64,000 bases of DNA from Hyphomicrobiaceae bacterium. GTDB lineage: Bacteria > Pseudomonadota > Alphaproteobacteria > Rhizobiales > Hyphomicrobiaceae. Below the pieces are notes generated by a model. It was not told where the DNA came from and did not search any database. It was given only the letters and a program-made list of their open reading frames with translations. The stretch spans positions 186,001-250,000 of the forward strand of contig JACKJI010000002.1 in assembly GCA_020638035.1 (NCBI GenBank). The letters are read 5' to 3'. This document shows positions 9,436 through 18,544 of this stretch, one piece after another (the first letter of the stretch is position 1; each line of letters starts with the position of its first letter). The position numbers and the translations under genes are program-made.

Positions 9436-11589
9436 TCAGTGTGCCAGCACCGCAAGCAGCAACAGCGCCACGATGTTGGTGATCTTGATCGCCGGGTTGA
9501 CGGCGGGGCCGGCGGTGTCCTTGTAGGGATCGCCGACGGTGTCACCGGTCACCGACGCCTTGTGGGCCTCGCTGCCCTTCAGGTGTTTGACACCGTCCTT
9601 GTCGACGAAGCCGTCCTCGAAGCTCTTCTTGGCGTTGTCCCAAGCGCCGCCGCCCGAGGTCATCGAGATGGCAACGAAGAGGCCCGTGACGATGACGCCG
9701 AGCAGCATCGCACCGACAGCAGAGAACGCCGCGCCCTTGCCCGCGATCATGTTGATGGCGACGAACAGGACGATCGGTGACAGCACCGGCAGCAACGACG
9801 GGATCACCATCTCCTTGATTGCAGCCTTGGTCAGCAGGTCGACGGCGCGGGCATAGTCGGGCTTCGAGGTGCCCTTCATGATGCCTGCATCGGCCTTGAA
9901 CTGACGCCGCACCTCTTCGACGATCGAGCCTGCCGCGCGGCCGACGGCCGTCATGGTGATGCCGCCGAACAGGTAGGGGATGAGACCGCCGAGCAGGAGG
10001 CCGACCACAACATAGGGATTGTCGAGGCCGAAGTTGATCTTCACACCCTTGAAGAACTGATAGACGGTGGAGCCGTCCTTGTTCGCCTCGGTGATGAAGT
10101 GCTGGAGGTCATAGTTGTAGGCTGCAAACAGCACCAGCGCGCCGAGACCGGCGGAGCCGATCGCGTAGCCTTTGGTGACGGCCTTGGTGGTGTTGCCGAC
10201 CGCATCGAGCGCGTCGGTGGCCTGACGCACCTCCTTGGGCAGTCCCGACATCTCGGCGATACCGCCAGCATTGTCGGTGACGGGGCCGAAGGCGTCGAGC
10301 GCGACGATCATGCCGGCGAGGCCGAGCATGGTGGTGGTCGCGATCGCGGTGCCATAGAGGCCACCCAGGTTGTAGGTAAGCAGGATGCCGCCGATGATCG
10401 CCAGCGTCGGCAGGGCAGTCGCCTCGAGTGAGACGGCGAGACCCTGGATGACGTTGGTACCGTGGCCGGTCACGGACGCCTGGGAAATGGAGCCCACCGG
10501 ACGATAGCCGATGCCCGTATAGTACTCCGTGATCCAGACGATGGCGCCGGTCAGAGCGAGACCGACGAGACCGCAGAGGAACAGGTTCTGGCCGGTGATG
10601 ACGAAATCACCGACGCGACCAACCTCGCCGAAGCCACCCAGCACGTACTGCGTGGCGCCCCACAGGCCGACGACCGACAGAACGCCCGAGGCGATGACGC
10701 CGCGGTAGAGCGCGCCCATGATCGAGCCGTTGGAGCCCAGCTTGACGAAGAACGTACCGATGATCGACGTGACGATGCATGCCGCGCAGATCGCCAGAGG
10801 ATAGACCATCATGGCACCCAGATTGGTCTGGCTTGCAAAAAGGATCGCCGCGAGCACCATGGTGGCGACGACGGTCACCGCGTAGGTCTCGAACAGGTCG
10901 GCGGCCATGCCGGCGCAGTCGCCGACGTTGTCACCGACGTTGTCGGCGATGGTCGCGGGATTGCGCGGATCATCCTCAGGGATGCCTGCTTCCACCTTGC
11001 CCACAAGGTCGCCGCCGACGTCCGCACCCTTGGTGAAGATGCCGCCGCCGAGACGGGCGAAGATGGAAATGAGCGAAGCGCCGAAGCCGAGCGCGACGAG
11101 CGCATCAATGACGGTGCGGTCCGACGTCTTGTAGCCCAGCGGCCCGATGAGGATGGAGTAATAGACGGCGACGCCGAGCAGGGCGAGACCGGCCACGAGC
11201 ATGCCGGTCACCGCGCCGGCCTTGAAGGCGAGATCGAGACCGCCCGCAAGCGACTTGGTGGCGGCCTGTGCGGTCCGCACGTTGGCACGCACCGAGACGT
11301 TCATGCCGATGTATCCGGCAGCGCCCGAGAGCACCGCACCGATCAGATAGCCGATGGCGACGAGGGGCCCGAGCAGCAGCCAGGCAGCAATAAAGACAAC
11401 GGCGCCAACCATGGCGATCGTCGTATATTGGCGATTGAGATAGGCTTGAGCGCCTTCGCGCACCGCGGAGGCAATCTCCTGCATGCGTGCGTTGCCGGCG
11501 TCCGATTTCATAACGGACTGAATAGTGTAAGCGGCATAGATGATGGACAACGCCCCGCAGGCGATGATCCCCCAAAGTAACTGGCTCAT
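9436..11589 (-). CDS. hppA: K+-independent membrane-bound proton-pumping pyrophosphatase HppA
   Basis: This integral membrane enzyme couples hydrolysis of pyrophosphate to proton export. From the ATG at 11589 it has 717 residues and many membrane helices. The substrate-binding region is intact: DVGGDLVGKVE at about 190-200 and the acidic NVGDNVGDCAGMAADLFE just after. At 465-470 it reads GNTTKA; lysine at 469 replaces the alanine of K+-dependent enzymes (GNTTAA), which by established work marks the K+-independent type. An upstream in-frame ATG at 11727 would add 46 polar residues and is rejected. Monocistronic by position: a terminator lies on the recG side and over 500 bases lie upstream. 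Confidence 0.97.
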   Translation of the reverse strand: MSQLLWGIIACGALSIIYAAYTIQSVMKSDAGNARMQEIASAVREGAQAYLNRQYTTIAMVGAVVFIAAWLLLGPLVAIGYLIGAVLSGAAGYIGMNVSVRANVRTAQAATKSLAGGLDLAFKAGAVTGMLVAGLALLGVAVYYSILIGPLGYKTSDRTVIDALVALGFGASLISIFARLGGGIFTKGADVGGDLVGKVEAGIPEDDPRNPATIADNVGDNVGDCAGMAADLFETYAVTVVATMVLAAILFASQTNLGAMMVYPLAICAACIVTSIIGTFFVKLGSNGSIMGALYRGVIASGVLSVVGLWGATQYVLGGFGEVGRVGDFVITGQNLFLCGLVGLALTGAIVWITEYYTGIGYRPVGSISQASVTGHGTNVIQGLAVSLEATALPTLAIIGGILLTYNLGGLYGTAIATTTMLGLAGMIVALDAFGPVTDNAGGIAEMSGLPKEVRQATDALDAVGNTTKAVTKGYAIGSAGLGALVLFAAYNYDLQHFITEANKDGSTVYQFFKGVKINFGLDNPYVVVGLLLGGLIPYLFGGITMTAVGRAAGSIVEEVRRQFKADAGIMKGTSKPDYARAVDLLTKAAIKEMVIPSLLPVLSPIVLFVAINMIAGKGAAFSAVGAMLLGVIVTGLFVAISMTSGGGAWDNAKKSFEDGFVDKDGVKHLKGSEAHKASVTGDTVGDPYKDTAGPAVNPAIKITNIVALLLLAVLAH

Positions 11590-12114
11590 TTGGACGTCCC
11601 CTTTTCTGGGCCCAGTGCTGTCACGGATGTGGTCGCGGCGCCTGCCAAGATGTGCCGACGGACAAAACGATTTCCATTCCGCCGGTGCCCGCCCTTCCCC
11701 TTCTCGCGTGATGTGCGGGCGGAACATGCCAAATGTGCCTCACCGTTGCAACGACGGCACATCCCGCTTTTGGTCGCAATCCAGAGGATTGCTGTATGCG
11801 CATCCGACAGATCGTCCCGGTGTGGCCTCGCAGCCGAACGGTGGGCTTGCCAGGAAGCGAAAAATACCACCGCTCACTGTTTTACTCTTATTGAGCATAA
11901 CTTTATAATGATGTGTAATGACATATAATTTCGTTCGCGGCGCCGATTCCGGGAGAGCCGACCCGCCGGCGGCGGAACGGACAAGCGGGCCGTGCGTTCC
12001 GTTCCCGGCAGCCTCCTGCTTCCGAAAGTTCTTGTTCATTGCACCGGCTTTCTTCGCTGACGAACAGGCGATAGGTTCGCAGCGCAGGCGAAGTGCCTTT
12101 CCAAAGAGACGCAC
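11590..12114. promoter_or_regulatory. Divergent promoter region of hppA and the DUF937-like gene, with an AT-rich core
   Basis: About 525 bases without a gene. Bases 11875-11935 are strikingly AT-rich for this genome and hold several TATAAT-like hexamers, among them TATAAT at 11924-11929. A plus-strand TTGAGC near 11892 is 17 bases before a TGTAAT. An imperfect palindrome, ATGTGTAATGACAT, lies in the same stretch. Either gene could be driven from here. No experimental-grade match to a known operator. Confidence 0.4.
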
Positions 12115-13083
12115 GTGAACTTCATCAAAGACAAACTGGCCGGCTCGCCCGACAGCGCGGCCGTGGTTGAGCTGTCTCGCGTTTTCGGCACTGATCCGGC
12201 CGCGACCCAGGCCGCTTTCGCGCTGGTTCTCGACGAGATTTCGCGACGCATGGAACGGCTGACGCTGTCGCGCGGTGGACTGGCTGATCTTGTGCGCGCC
12301 GTGGGCGACAGCCACCACGAGGCCTATCTCAAGGACCCTCGCCTGATCGGTAGCGCCACCATGGAGCGCGACGGCAAGGCCATCCTCGACCATGTCTTCT
12401 GGTCGAAGGACCGCTCGCGTGGTGTCGCAGCCCGTGCCGCTAGGCAATCCAGCATATCTGCAGATCAGATAGAGGACATGTTGCCGTCTATGGCGGCGCT
12501 GTCGATGGCCGAGCTGACACGGGCGGCCTCGGGCCCCTTCGACGACATCCTTCGGCGCATTCCCGGCCTCGACGAGGCACTGAAAGAGATGCAGCGGCAA
12601 AGCCGAGACGGCACATCTGGCGGGCGCGAGGATGCACAAGCCAACACGAGGCCCGAAGAGGCCCCGCGCACGGCTCCGCAGAGAACCGGCCCTGATCGCG
12701 CCCCTGCCGGCGACCTGCCGCATCAGGAGCCGCTGCCCATTCCCGGCGAAAGCATGCCACGGCCCGATCGGGGTGGCTCGCGGCTTGACGACCTGTCCGA
12801 CATCCTGCGCCGCGGTGGATTCCGGATTCCCCAAAATAGTGATGGTGGCAACGGTAGCCCCCGTGGCCGGGTGCCTATGCCCGACAATGTGCCGGATAGC
12901 TTTCCAGATGGCAGTGGCGGCACGCTCTACAACATCATTCGTGCGGTGCTGGGTGCGCTGCTGGGGTTCCAGAGCCGCGGGATCCTTTCCTGGATCATCC
13001 GGATGGTCGTCCTGCGGTGGGGGTGGGGCTTCCTTCAGCGCATCCTCGGACGCGTTCTTGGCCGCGTTCTCGTCGGACGTTGA
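12115..13083 (+). CDS. DUF937-like protein with long polar linker and hydrophobic C-terminus
   Basis: A 322-residue protein of unknown function starting with GTG. The N-terminal 140 residues look like the DUF937 fold: a helical region with FALVLDEISRRMERLTLSRG followed by LADLVRAVG and DGKAILDHVFWS, which I recognise as a family pattern rather than a function. Residues about 155-270 are polar, rich in Pro, Arg and Gly, and probably disordered. The last 50 residues are hydrophobic and basic (IIRAVLGALLGF, then WIIRMVVLRWGWGF), suggesting membrane association at the C-terminus. Convergent with the small secreted protein gene after it. Confidence 0.7.
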   Translation: MNFIKDKLAGSPDSAAVVELSRVFGTDPAATQAAFALVLDEISRRMERLTLSRGGLADLVRAVGDSHHEAYLKDPRLIGSATMERDGKAILDHVFWSKDRSRGVAARAARQSSISADQIEDMLPSMAALSMAELTRAASGPFDDILRRIPGLDEALKEMQRQSRDGTSGGREDAQANTRPEEAPRTAPQRTGPDRAPAGDLPHQEPLPIPGESMPRPDRGGSRLDDLSDILRRGGFRIPQNSDGGNGSPRGRVPMPDNVPDSFPDGSGGTLYNIIRAVLGALLGFQSRGILSWIIRMVVLRWGWGFLQRILGRVLGRVLVGR

Positions 13084-13109
13084 GAGCAGCCATCCGCCAC
13101 TTGCACGAC

Positions 13110-13145
13110 AAAAAAGCCCCAGAGAGCCGAACGGCTCACCGGGGC
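13110..13145 (-). terminator. Rho-independent terminator (minus strand)
   Basis: Read on the minus strand, a 13-position stem with one mismatch and one G-U pair (outer GCCCC/GGGGC, inner GAGCC/GGCTC) closes on a GTTC loop and is followed directly by six T. It ends transcription of the secreted protein gene and separates it from the convergent DUF937-like gene. Confidence 0.8.
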
Positions 13146-13241
13146 GCAACGGGCGGCCACTCTATTCGGAGAATGGCGAATTTCGGTCGGCGACGCGCCG
13201 GCCAAGCCGGGACTCGTCGCCGACAATATCTATCGGCAAGA

Positions 13242-13613
13242 TTACTTCTTGCGACGGGACAGAACCTTACATGGCCGCCCCTGAACCTCACAGCTCCAGC
13301 CGCTCGAACCACTCGTGCAATTCGCGCTCTTGCTTCCGGCGAAACGGTAGTAGGCCCAGTCTGTGCCGTATTCCAGCGCCGTGAAGCTCTGCCAGGAGGC
13401 AATGGCCTGCGCCATGGCGCTCTTCTTGGAGCCTTCGGCAGCACTTGTGCCGGTGTGGAAGTGCCCATCCTGGCAGAGTTTTGAGCCTTCCCGCTTGATA
13501 TCGTGAATTGCTGCGGCGAGACCATTGTCGTCGGCGAGCGCGGGCACCACGGCCATGGACGCGGCAAAGACAGCCCCGGTGGCAGCGAGCAAGACCGGCA
13601 AAACATTTTTCAT
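13242..13613 (-). CDS. Small secreted four-cysteine protein
   Basis: A 123-residue protein with a strong Sec signal peptide: MKNVLPVLLAATGAVFA and cleavage after PALA at about residue 27. The mature part contains KKSAMAQAIASWQSFTALEYG and ends in a cysteine-bearing segment; cysteines are at 47, 99, 108 and 115. The pattern of an amphipathic A-x-x-A-I-x-x-W helix, then YG-x-x-W-A, then closely spaced Cys and PCK is one I associate with small periplasmic proteins of Rhizobiales with no assigned function. The gene stands alone with its own terminator. Confidence 0.7.
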   Translation of the reverse strand: MKNVLPVLLAATGAVFAASMAVVPALADDNGLAAAIHDIKREGSKLCQDGHFHTGTSAAEGSKKSAMAQAIASWQSFTALEYGTDWAYYRFAGSKSANCTSGSSGWSCEVQGRPCKVLSRRKK

Positions 13614-14173
13614 GGCAGAAAGCCTTCCACGATTGGTTGAAACAAATCGATGGAGAAGCTGCCCGATTCAATCCGGATCTGCGACGGTTTCGGGCCGTGG
13701 TCCATTTGAAATTGCGGGCATCGCTGCAAACGCGCCACACGGGAAATTCAAGCTCCAGAGATCGGAATTTCACACCGCAATATAGTGCACAGGCGGTTCT
13801 TGCGCACAGGCCGCCGCCTGCGATCGGAGGTTGTAAAGCGCGGCGGCCGGCCCAGTTTCGTTGTCACAATGACGGCTCGGGCATGAGCGGTTCTCCCCTT
13901 GGAGCGACACCGGGAAAGGCAGCTGCTCCTGAGATGCGCGTATGGCTCTGGAATTCACTGACATGTGTTGTAGCTGAAGCCATTGTGTGCGTCGGCACCG
14001 GCACGAGCCGGTCGCCGCCAGGTGGACCGCGGGCCGCGCCGAGACTATGAATTGGGAACCGATCATCGTCGTTTGGTGACAGCTTGACGCCATGCTTGGC
14101 CGGCGTGCCCGCCATGCAGGCCAGCCCAAGGCGGCGGAAATCACGCGGAATTCAAAAGGAGAACGTGCGCATC
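13614..14173. other. 560-base intergenic stretch, no supported gene
   Basis: It separates the divergent secreted protein gene and the RidA gene and must hold both promoters. Open frames on either strand are arginine- or proline-rich composition artefacts. I see no repeat or RNA gene in it. Confidence 0.5.
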
Positions 14174-14641
14174 ATGAGCCAGACCATCGCTGCCCGCCTG
14201 CAAAGCCTCGGTCTGTCGCTGCCCGAAGCGCCTGCTCCCGTCGCCAACTATGTGCCCTACCTGATTTCCGGCGAGCTGCTGTTCGTCTCGGGGCAAATCT
14301 CCAAGGCGCCCGACGGTTCGATCGTGAAGGGACGCCTCGGTGACGGCCTGAGCGTCGCCGAGGGCCAGACCGCCGCGCGCTATTGCGCGCTGAACATTCT
14401 CGCCCAAGCCAATGCTGCCCTGGGCAGCCTCGATCGCATCGCCCAGGTCATGCGCCTGACCGGCTTTGTGACCTCCGCGCCTGATTGCGGCGACCAGCCG
14501 GCCGTCGTCAACGGTGCCTCCGACCTGATGGTCGAAGTGCTGGGCGAGGCGGGACGCCACACGCGTGTCGCCGTCGGTGTGGCAGCGCTGCCGGCAGGCT
14601 GTGCCGTCGAGATCGACGCTATCATCCGCATCAAGCCCTAG
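14174..14641 (+). CDS. RidA family protein (enamine/imine deaminase-like)
   Basis: RidA proteins hydrolyse reactive 2-aminoacrylate-type enamines that otherwise damage PLP enzymes; subgroups vary in activity. This one has 155 residues, longer than E. coli RidA (128), and belongs to the branch with an N-terminal leader ending in NYVPYLISGELLFVSGQI. The C-terminal signature R-x-AVGVAALPAGCAVEIDAI carries the conserved arginine that binds the carboxylate. ATG at 14174 is chosen; a longer frame from 14084 adds 30 unrelated residues. The GDPD gene starts 19 bases after the stop, so this probably heads an operon of three genes. Confidence 0.9.
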   Translation: MSQTIAARLQSLGLSLPEAPAPVANYVPYLISGELLFVSGQISKAPDGSIVKGRLGDGLSVAEGQTAARYCALNILAQANAALGSLDRIAQVMRLTGFVTSAPDCGDQPAVVNGASDLMVEVLGEAGRHTRVAVGVAALPAGCAVEIDAIIRIKP

Positions 14642-14660
14642 GGTCCGGACCCTAATCTTC

Positions 14661-15428
14661 ATGCGCCATCTCGAAGCCTTCCTGCGACCCATTGCGCACC
14701 GCGGCCTGCACGGTGCGCCGGGCGGAGGCGCGGTCGAGAACACGATGGCCGCATTCCGCGCCGCGCGCGCACTCGGCTATGGCATCGAGTGCGACATACG
14801 GCCGGCGCGCGATGGCCTGCCGATCGTCTTCCACGACGCCGAACTCGACCGCCTAATGACAGCCACCGGTCCGGTTTCCCGTCTTGGTGCGGCGGAGCTC
14901 CCCAATTTTGCTTTCCGTGATGCCCCAGCCGAGCGCATCCCGAAGCTCGCCGACCTTCTGGCTCTTGCCGGCGACGAGACGCCGCTGCTCGTCGAGGTGA
15001 AAAGCGAGTGGCAGCTGCCGGATCACGCTTTTCTTCGCGAAGTCGCCCGCCTCGCCACCGCCCACGCCGGCCCCATCGCGCTGATGTCGTTCGATCCCGG
15101 TGTAATGACCGCCCTGCGCGAGCTGGCGCCCGACGTTCCGCGCGGCGTCGTCTCCGGCAACTATCTCGCTGGCTCCAGCGAGGACCACTGGTGGGAACAC
15201 ATCCTGACGCGTGAGCGCGCCGAGCGCCTGACCCATCTCCTTGAATCCGCGCCGGCAGAGCCCAGCTTCTATGCCTATGACGTCAAGTCGCTGCCGACGC
15301 CTGTGACCCGTTATGTCCGTGAGGTGCAGCGCTTGCCGCTGTTCACCTGGACGGTGCGCTCCGACGCAGACCTTGCCGTTGCACGACGCTACGCGGATGC
15401 GCCCATATTCGAAGGCTTCATGGCGTGA
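14661..15428 (+). CDS. Glycerophosphodiester phosphodiesterase
   Basis: Predicted to hydrolyse deacylated phospholipids to glycerol 3-phosphate and an alcohol. The 255-residue protein has the GDPD core at the N-terminus: PIAHRG (catalytic His and Arg), ENTMAAF, GIECDIRPARDG and IVFHD, giving the metal-binding E-x-D and the second catalytic His. The C-terminal half shows LVEVKSEW, LMSFDP and FTWTVRSD, as in UgpQ-type barrels. No signal peptide, so cytoplasmic. Begins 19 bases after the RidA gene and overlaps the next gene by four bases. Confidence 0.92.
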   Translation: MRHLEAFLRPIAHRGLHGAPGGGAVENTMAAFRAARALGYGIECDIRPARDGLPIVFHDAELDRLMTATGPVSRLGAAELPNFAFRDAPAERIPKLADLLALAGDETPLLVEVKSEWQLPDHAFLREVARLATAHAGPIALMSFDPGVMTALRELAPDVPRGVVSGNYLAGSSEDHWWEHILTRERAERLTHLLESAPAEPSFYAYDVKSLPTPVTRYVREVQRLPLFTWTVRSDADLAVARRYADAPIFEGFMA

Positions 15429-16630
15429 GCGACCCCGCCGATGCACACTCCGGTGATTCGACAGACCCGGATGAGGATGCGGCACCTATAACCGCAAGGA
15501 TCGAGCCCCGAATCAGCGCCATCCCGGCGACCACCTGGGATGCGCTTGCCAATCCCTCCCCCGCGCACTTCAACCCTTTTCTCGCCCATGCCTTCCTTGC
15601 GGCACTCGAAACGTCGGGCTCGGTCGGTGAGGGCACCGGCTGGTATCCACAGCACCTGGTGCTAGAGGACGCCGACGGCATCGCCGGCCTTATGCCGCTC
15701 TACGTCAAGACCCACAGCCAGGGCGAATACGTTTTCGATCACAGCTGGGCCGACGCCTACCACCGTGCTGGTGGCCGCTACTATCCCAAGCTTCAATGCG
15801 CCGTGCCGTTCACGCCCGTGCCCGGCCCACGCCTCATCGTGCGCGGCGATGATCCTGAGCGCCACGAGCACGCGCTCGCGACAACAGCATGCGAATTGAC
15901 GCGGCGCCTTAACGCGTCCTCTTTGCACGTCACCTTTCTCGACGAGGCCCCATGGCGTCGGCTCGGCGAAATGGGCTTCCTGCTGAGGACCGGGCAGCAG
16001 TTCCATTTCACCAATCCGGGCTATGCGAGTTTCGATGAGTTCCTGCAGCAGCTCGCTTCGCGCAAACGCAAACAACTGCGCAAGGAACGCGCTGAGGCCA
16101 CCGCCGGTCTGACGATCCGCCACCTGAGGGGGGCCGACATCACCGAAGCCCACTGGGACGCGTTCTTTGCGTTTTACATGGACACCGGCAGTCGCAAGTG
16201 GGGGCGGCCCTATCTCAATCGCGCATTCTTCTCGCTCATTGGCGAGACCATGAGCGATCACTGCCTGCTCATCCTTGCCGAGGAAAACGGTCGCCCCATT
16301 GCCGGCGCGCTCAACATGATCGGCGGGGACTGCCTGTTCGGCCGCTACTGGGGCGCCATCGAGCAGCGGCCGTTCCTGCACTTCGAGCTGTGCTACTATC
16401 AGGCCATCGATTACGCCATTGCCAACAAGCTTGCCCGCGTCGAGGCTGGCGCCCAGGGCGAGCACAAGCTTGCGCGTGGCTATCGGCCCATCACCACCTA
16501 TTCTGCGCACTGGATCGCGGACAAGGCGCTCGCCCGCGCCGTTGCCCGCTATCTCGACCACGAGCGCGAGGCGATCGCCGAGATCAACGCCGACCTTTCC
16601 GCCGCCGGCCCGTTCCGAAAGCAAGATTGA
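15425..16630 (+). CDS. GNAT/FemAB-like acyltransferase family protein (DUF482)
   Basis: A 401-residue soluble protein of the family once called DUF482 (peptidoglycan-recognition/FemAB-like, GNAT fold). Recognisable segments are FLAALETSGSVGEGTGW near the start, the basic SRKRKQLRKERAEA, then GADITEAHWDAFFAFY, ARVEAGAQGEHKLARGY and YSAHWI toward the end. The acceptor is not known; transfer of an acyl or aminoacyl group is inferred from the fold. Starts with GTG inside a GTGA overlap with the GDPD stop codon, a sign of translational coupling. Confidence 0.85.
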   Translation: MSDPADAHSGDSTDPDEDAAPITARIEPRISAIPATTWDALANPSPAHFNPFLAHAFLAALETSGSVGEGTGWYPQHLVLEDADGIAGLMPLYVKTHSQGEYVFDHSWADAYHRAGGRYYPKLQCAVPFTPVPGPRLIVRGDDPERHEHALATTACELTRRLNASSLHVTFLDEAPWRRLGEMGFLLRTGQQFHFTNPGYASFDEFLQQLASRKRKQLRKERAEATAGLTIRHLRGADITEAHWDAFFAFYMDTGSRKWGRPYLNRAFFSLIGETMSDHCLLILAEENGRPIAGALNMIGGDCLFGRYWGAIEQRPFLHFELCYYQAIDYAIANKLARVEAGAQGEHKLARGYRPITTYSAHWIADKALARAVARYLDHEREAIAEINADLSAAGPFRKQD

Positions 16631-16741
16631 GCAGCGAGTCGCAAGCGTCGGCCTCGACGTCACGCTCCGGCAGCTTCACTCGGCCGCGAAATGTGCTAGT
16701 CATGCAGCCGCTTTTGTTGAATTGCGATCCGTGGCGGACCT

Positions 16742-17200
16742 ATGACCGAGTTCAGTGACGACATCCCCGGCTACGACGACGAGAACATCTTCGCCAAGAT
16801 TTTGCGCGGCGAGATCCCTTGTCACAAGGTCTATGAGAACGACGATTTCATCGCGTTCATGGATGTCATGCCGCAGGCAGCCGGACACACGCTGGTTGTT
16901 CCCAAGGCGCCCTCGCGCAATCTGCTCGACGCCGACGCCGAAGTGCTCGCCAAGCTCATGCCCTTCACCCAGCGCATCGCCAGGGCGGTGAGGACTGCAT
17001 TCTCTGCTGACGGTGTCACGATCATGCAGTTCAACGAGCCGGCCGGCGGGCAAACGGTGTTCCATCTGCACGTACACGTCATCCCGCGCCACGAAGGCAT
17101 GCCCCTGAAGCGTCATGAAGGCGGCATGGAGAAGGGCGAGGTGCTGATGGCAAATGCGGACAAGATCCGCGCCGCGCTGAAGACCACACCCAAGAGCTGA
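16742..17200 (+). CDS. HIT family nucleotide-binding protein
   Basis: A histidine triad hydrolase likely acting on nucleoside phosphoramidates or adenylated intermediates. The 152-residue protein contains the N-terminal FAKILRGEIPCHKVYENDDF pattern of Hint proteins, DVMPQAAGHTLVVPK, and the catalytic triad HLHVHVIPR. The last 40 residues, from HEGMPLKRH on, are the short tail common in alphaproteobacterial members. It follows the DUF482 gene by 111 bases on the same strand and may have its own promoter. Confidence 0.95.
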   Translation: MTEFSDDIPGYDDENIFAKILRGEIPCHKVYENDDFIAFMDVMPQAAGHTLVVPKAPSRNLLDADAEVLAKLMPFTQRIARAVRTAFSADGVTIMQFNEPAGGQTVFHLHVHVIPRHEGMPLKRHEGGMEKGEVLMANADKIRAALKTTPKS

Positions 17201-17262
17201 GACGCAGCCCGTCGACACGGTGGAGCGATGATCGCCACCAACCGGCTGACCTTACGAAGCCT

Positions 17263-17745
17263 TCACGCCTTGCGTCGCGCCGGATCAATCTGCTCGGGTG
17301 CGAGCTTCGGCTCGATCAGATGCGCCGCATCGTCGGGATCGACCGTGACGCCGCGACAATCGACGAGCGGCAGATCGCCGTCGTTCCAGCCCTTGATGCC
17401 GAGCCGCAGTGAAGCAACACTCTCGTAGCCTATGAGGCGCATCACCACCGCTGCCATGGCGCTGCGGTTGCCCGACCGGCACACGATGACGATCGGCCTC
17501 TGCCGCGCCACCACCAGCTCGGGCTCTGTCTCCGCGTAGTCATACTCGCATGCTGCTTCGAGGATGCCGCGCGGCACGTTCATAGCGCCCTTGATGTGCG
17601 CCTGTTCGAACTCGCTCCGCTCGCGCACATCGAGGATGAGCAGGCCATCCAAGGTCCGCTGCATCTCATCCAGATCCCACGGCATCACCTCGCGCACCTC
17701 GGCGGCCGCCTTTTCCGACAGGGTTTTGTAGCTCTCTCGCGTCAT
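17263..17745 (-). CDS. Rhodanese-domain sulfurtransferase
   Basis: A single-domain rhodanese of 160 residues. It has the CH2A/CH2B-like features LLILDVRERSEFEQAHIKGAMNVPRG cut into recognisable parts and the active-site loop CRSGNRS with the catalytic cysteine at 89. The likely role is transfer of persulfide sulfur to an acceptor such as cyanide or a thiol; the physiological acceptor is unknown. About 20 residues precede the domain and about 30 follow the GIKGWNDGDLPL end. No signal peptide. Divergent from the NAD(P)-binding protein gene. Confidence 0.9.
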   Translation of the reverse strand: MTRESYKTLSEKAAAEVREVMPWDLDEMQRTLDGLLILDVRERSEFEQAHIKGAMNVPRGILEAACEYDYAETEPELVVARQRPIVIVCRSGNRSAMAAVVMRLIGYESVASLRLGIKGWNDGDLPLVDCRGVTVDPDDAAHLIEPKLAPEQIDPARRKA

Positions 17746-17899
17746 GGTGTCCTCTCGGTCCTGTCGTAGCGTCGCCCCGCGGCTAATGGATTATGGTGGT
17801 GACCAGCCCTACCTTCACGCCTAGCATGGCGACCGCGGCGCCCCCGTTCGGTGACCGCGCGCACAATGGCAGCCCACGATGCCAGGAAAGGCAATATCG

Positions 17900-18544
17900 A
17901 TGTCCATAATCCTCGTCATCGGCGCGAGCCAGGGCATCGGCCTGGAAACCGTGAGAGCCCTGCTCGCCGACGGCCATAACGTGCGCGCCTTTGCCCGCTC
18001 GGCGGCACGCATTCCCATCTCCGATCCCCGGCTTGAGAAGATTGCAGGCGATGCCCTGGTGAGTGCTGACGTCGCTCGCGCGCTTGAGGGCGTGGATGCC
18101 GTTGTCCAGTGCCTTGGCGTGCCGATGACGCTCGCCACCTGGTCGCGGGGGACCACGCTCTTCTCTCGTGCGACCCGAGTCCTGGTCGATCTGATGCGCG
18201 AAAGGGGACCAAGGCGGCTCATTTGTGTCACCGGCGTTGGTGCGGGCGACAGCCGCGGCCGTGTCAACGCTTTCTACGACGCCTTGATGTTCCCCCTGAT
18301 CCTGAAGCGCCTCTACGACGACAAGGACGTGCAGGAGCGCATCGTCAAGGACTCACACCTCGATTGGACCATCGCCCGGCCTGGCGTCCTCGTCTCCGCC
18401 CCCGTCACCGGCCGCTACAGAGCGCTCGACGACCCCAAGCAGTGGGAACTGAAGACGATCGCGCGCGCCGACGTCGCCCGTTTCCTCGCCGACGAGATCG
18501 GCTCGCCGCGTTTCATCCGGAAGACGCCGCTGGTCATCCAATAG
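17900..18544 (+). CDS. NAD(P)-binding Rossmann-fold protein (NmrA/SDR-like)
   Basis: A 214-residue atypical short-chain dehydrogenase-like protein. It opens with the dinucleotide-binding loop ILVIGASQGIG, a base-binding region VRAFARSAARI, VDAVVQCLG and the LICVTGVGAGD strand. It lacks a clear YxxxK catalytic pair, as in NmrA- and flavin-reductase-like members, so the activity is open. ATG at 17900 is preferred to the ATG seven codons earlier because AGGAAAGG sits about 8 bases before it and the protein then begins directly with the Rossmann strand. Confidence 0.85.
   Translation: MSIILVIGASQGIGLETVRALLADGHNVRAFARSAARIPISDPRLEKIAGDALVSADVARALEGVDAVVQCLGVPMTLATWSRGTTLFSRATRVLVDLMRERGPRRLICVTGVGAGDSRGRVNAFYDALMFPLILKRLYDDKDVQERIVKDSHLDWTIARPGVLVSAPVTGRYRALDDPKQWELKTIARADVARFLADEIGSPRFIRKTPLVIQ

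Noticed and set aside
10462..11580. 372-codon open frame opposite hppA
   Set aside because: Asp/His/Arg-rich composition artefact of a GC-rich gene read backwards; no domain.
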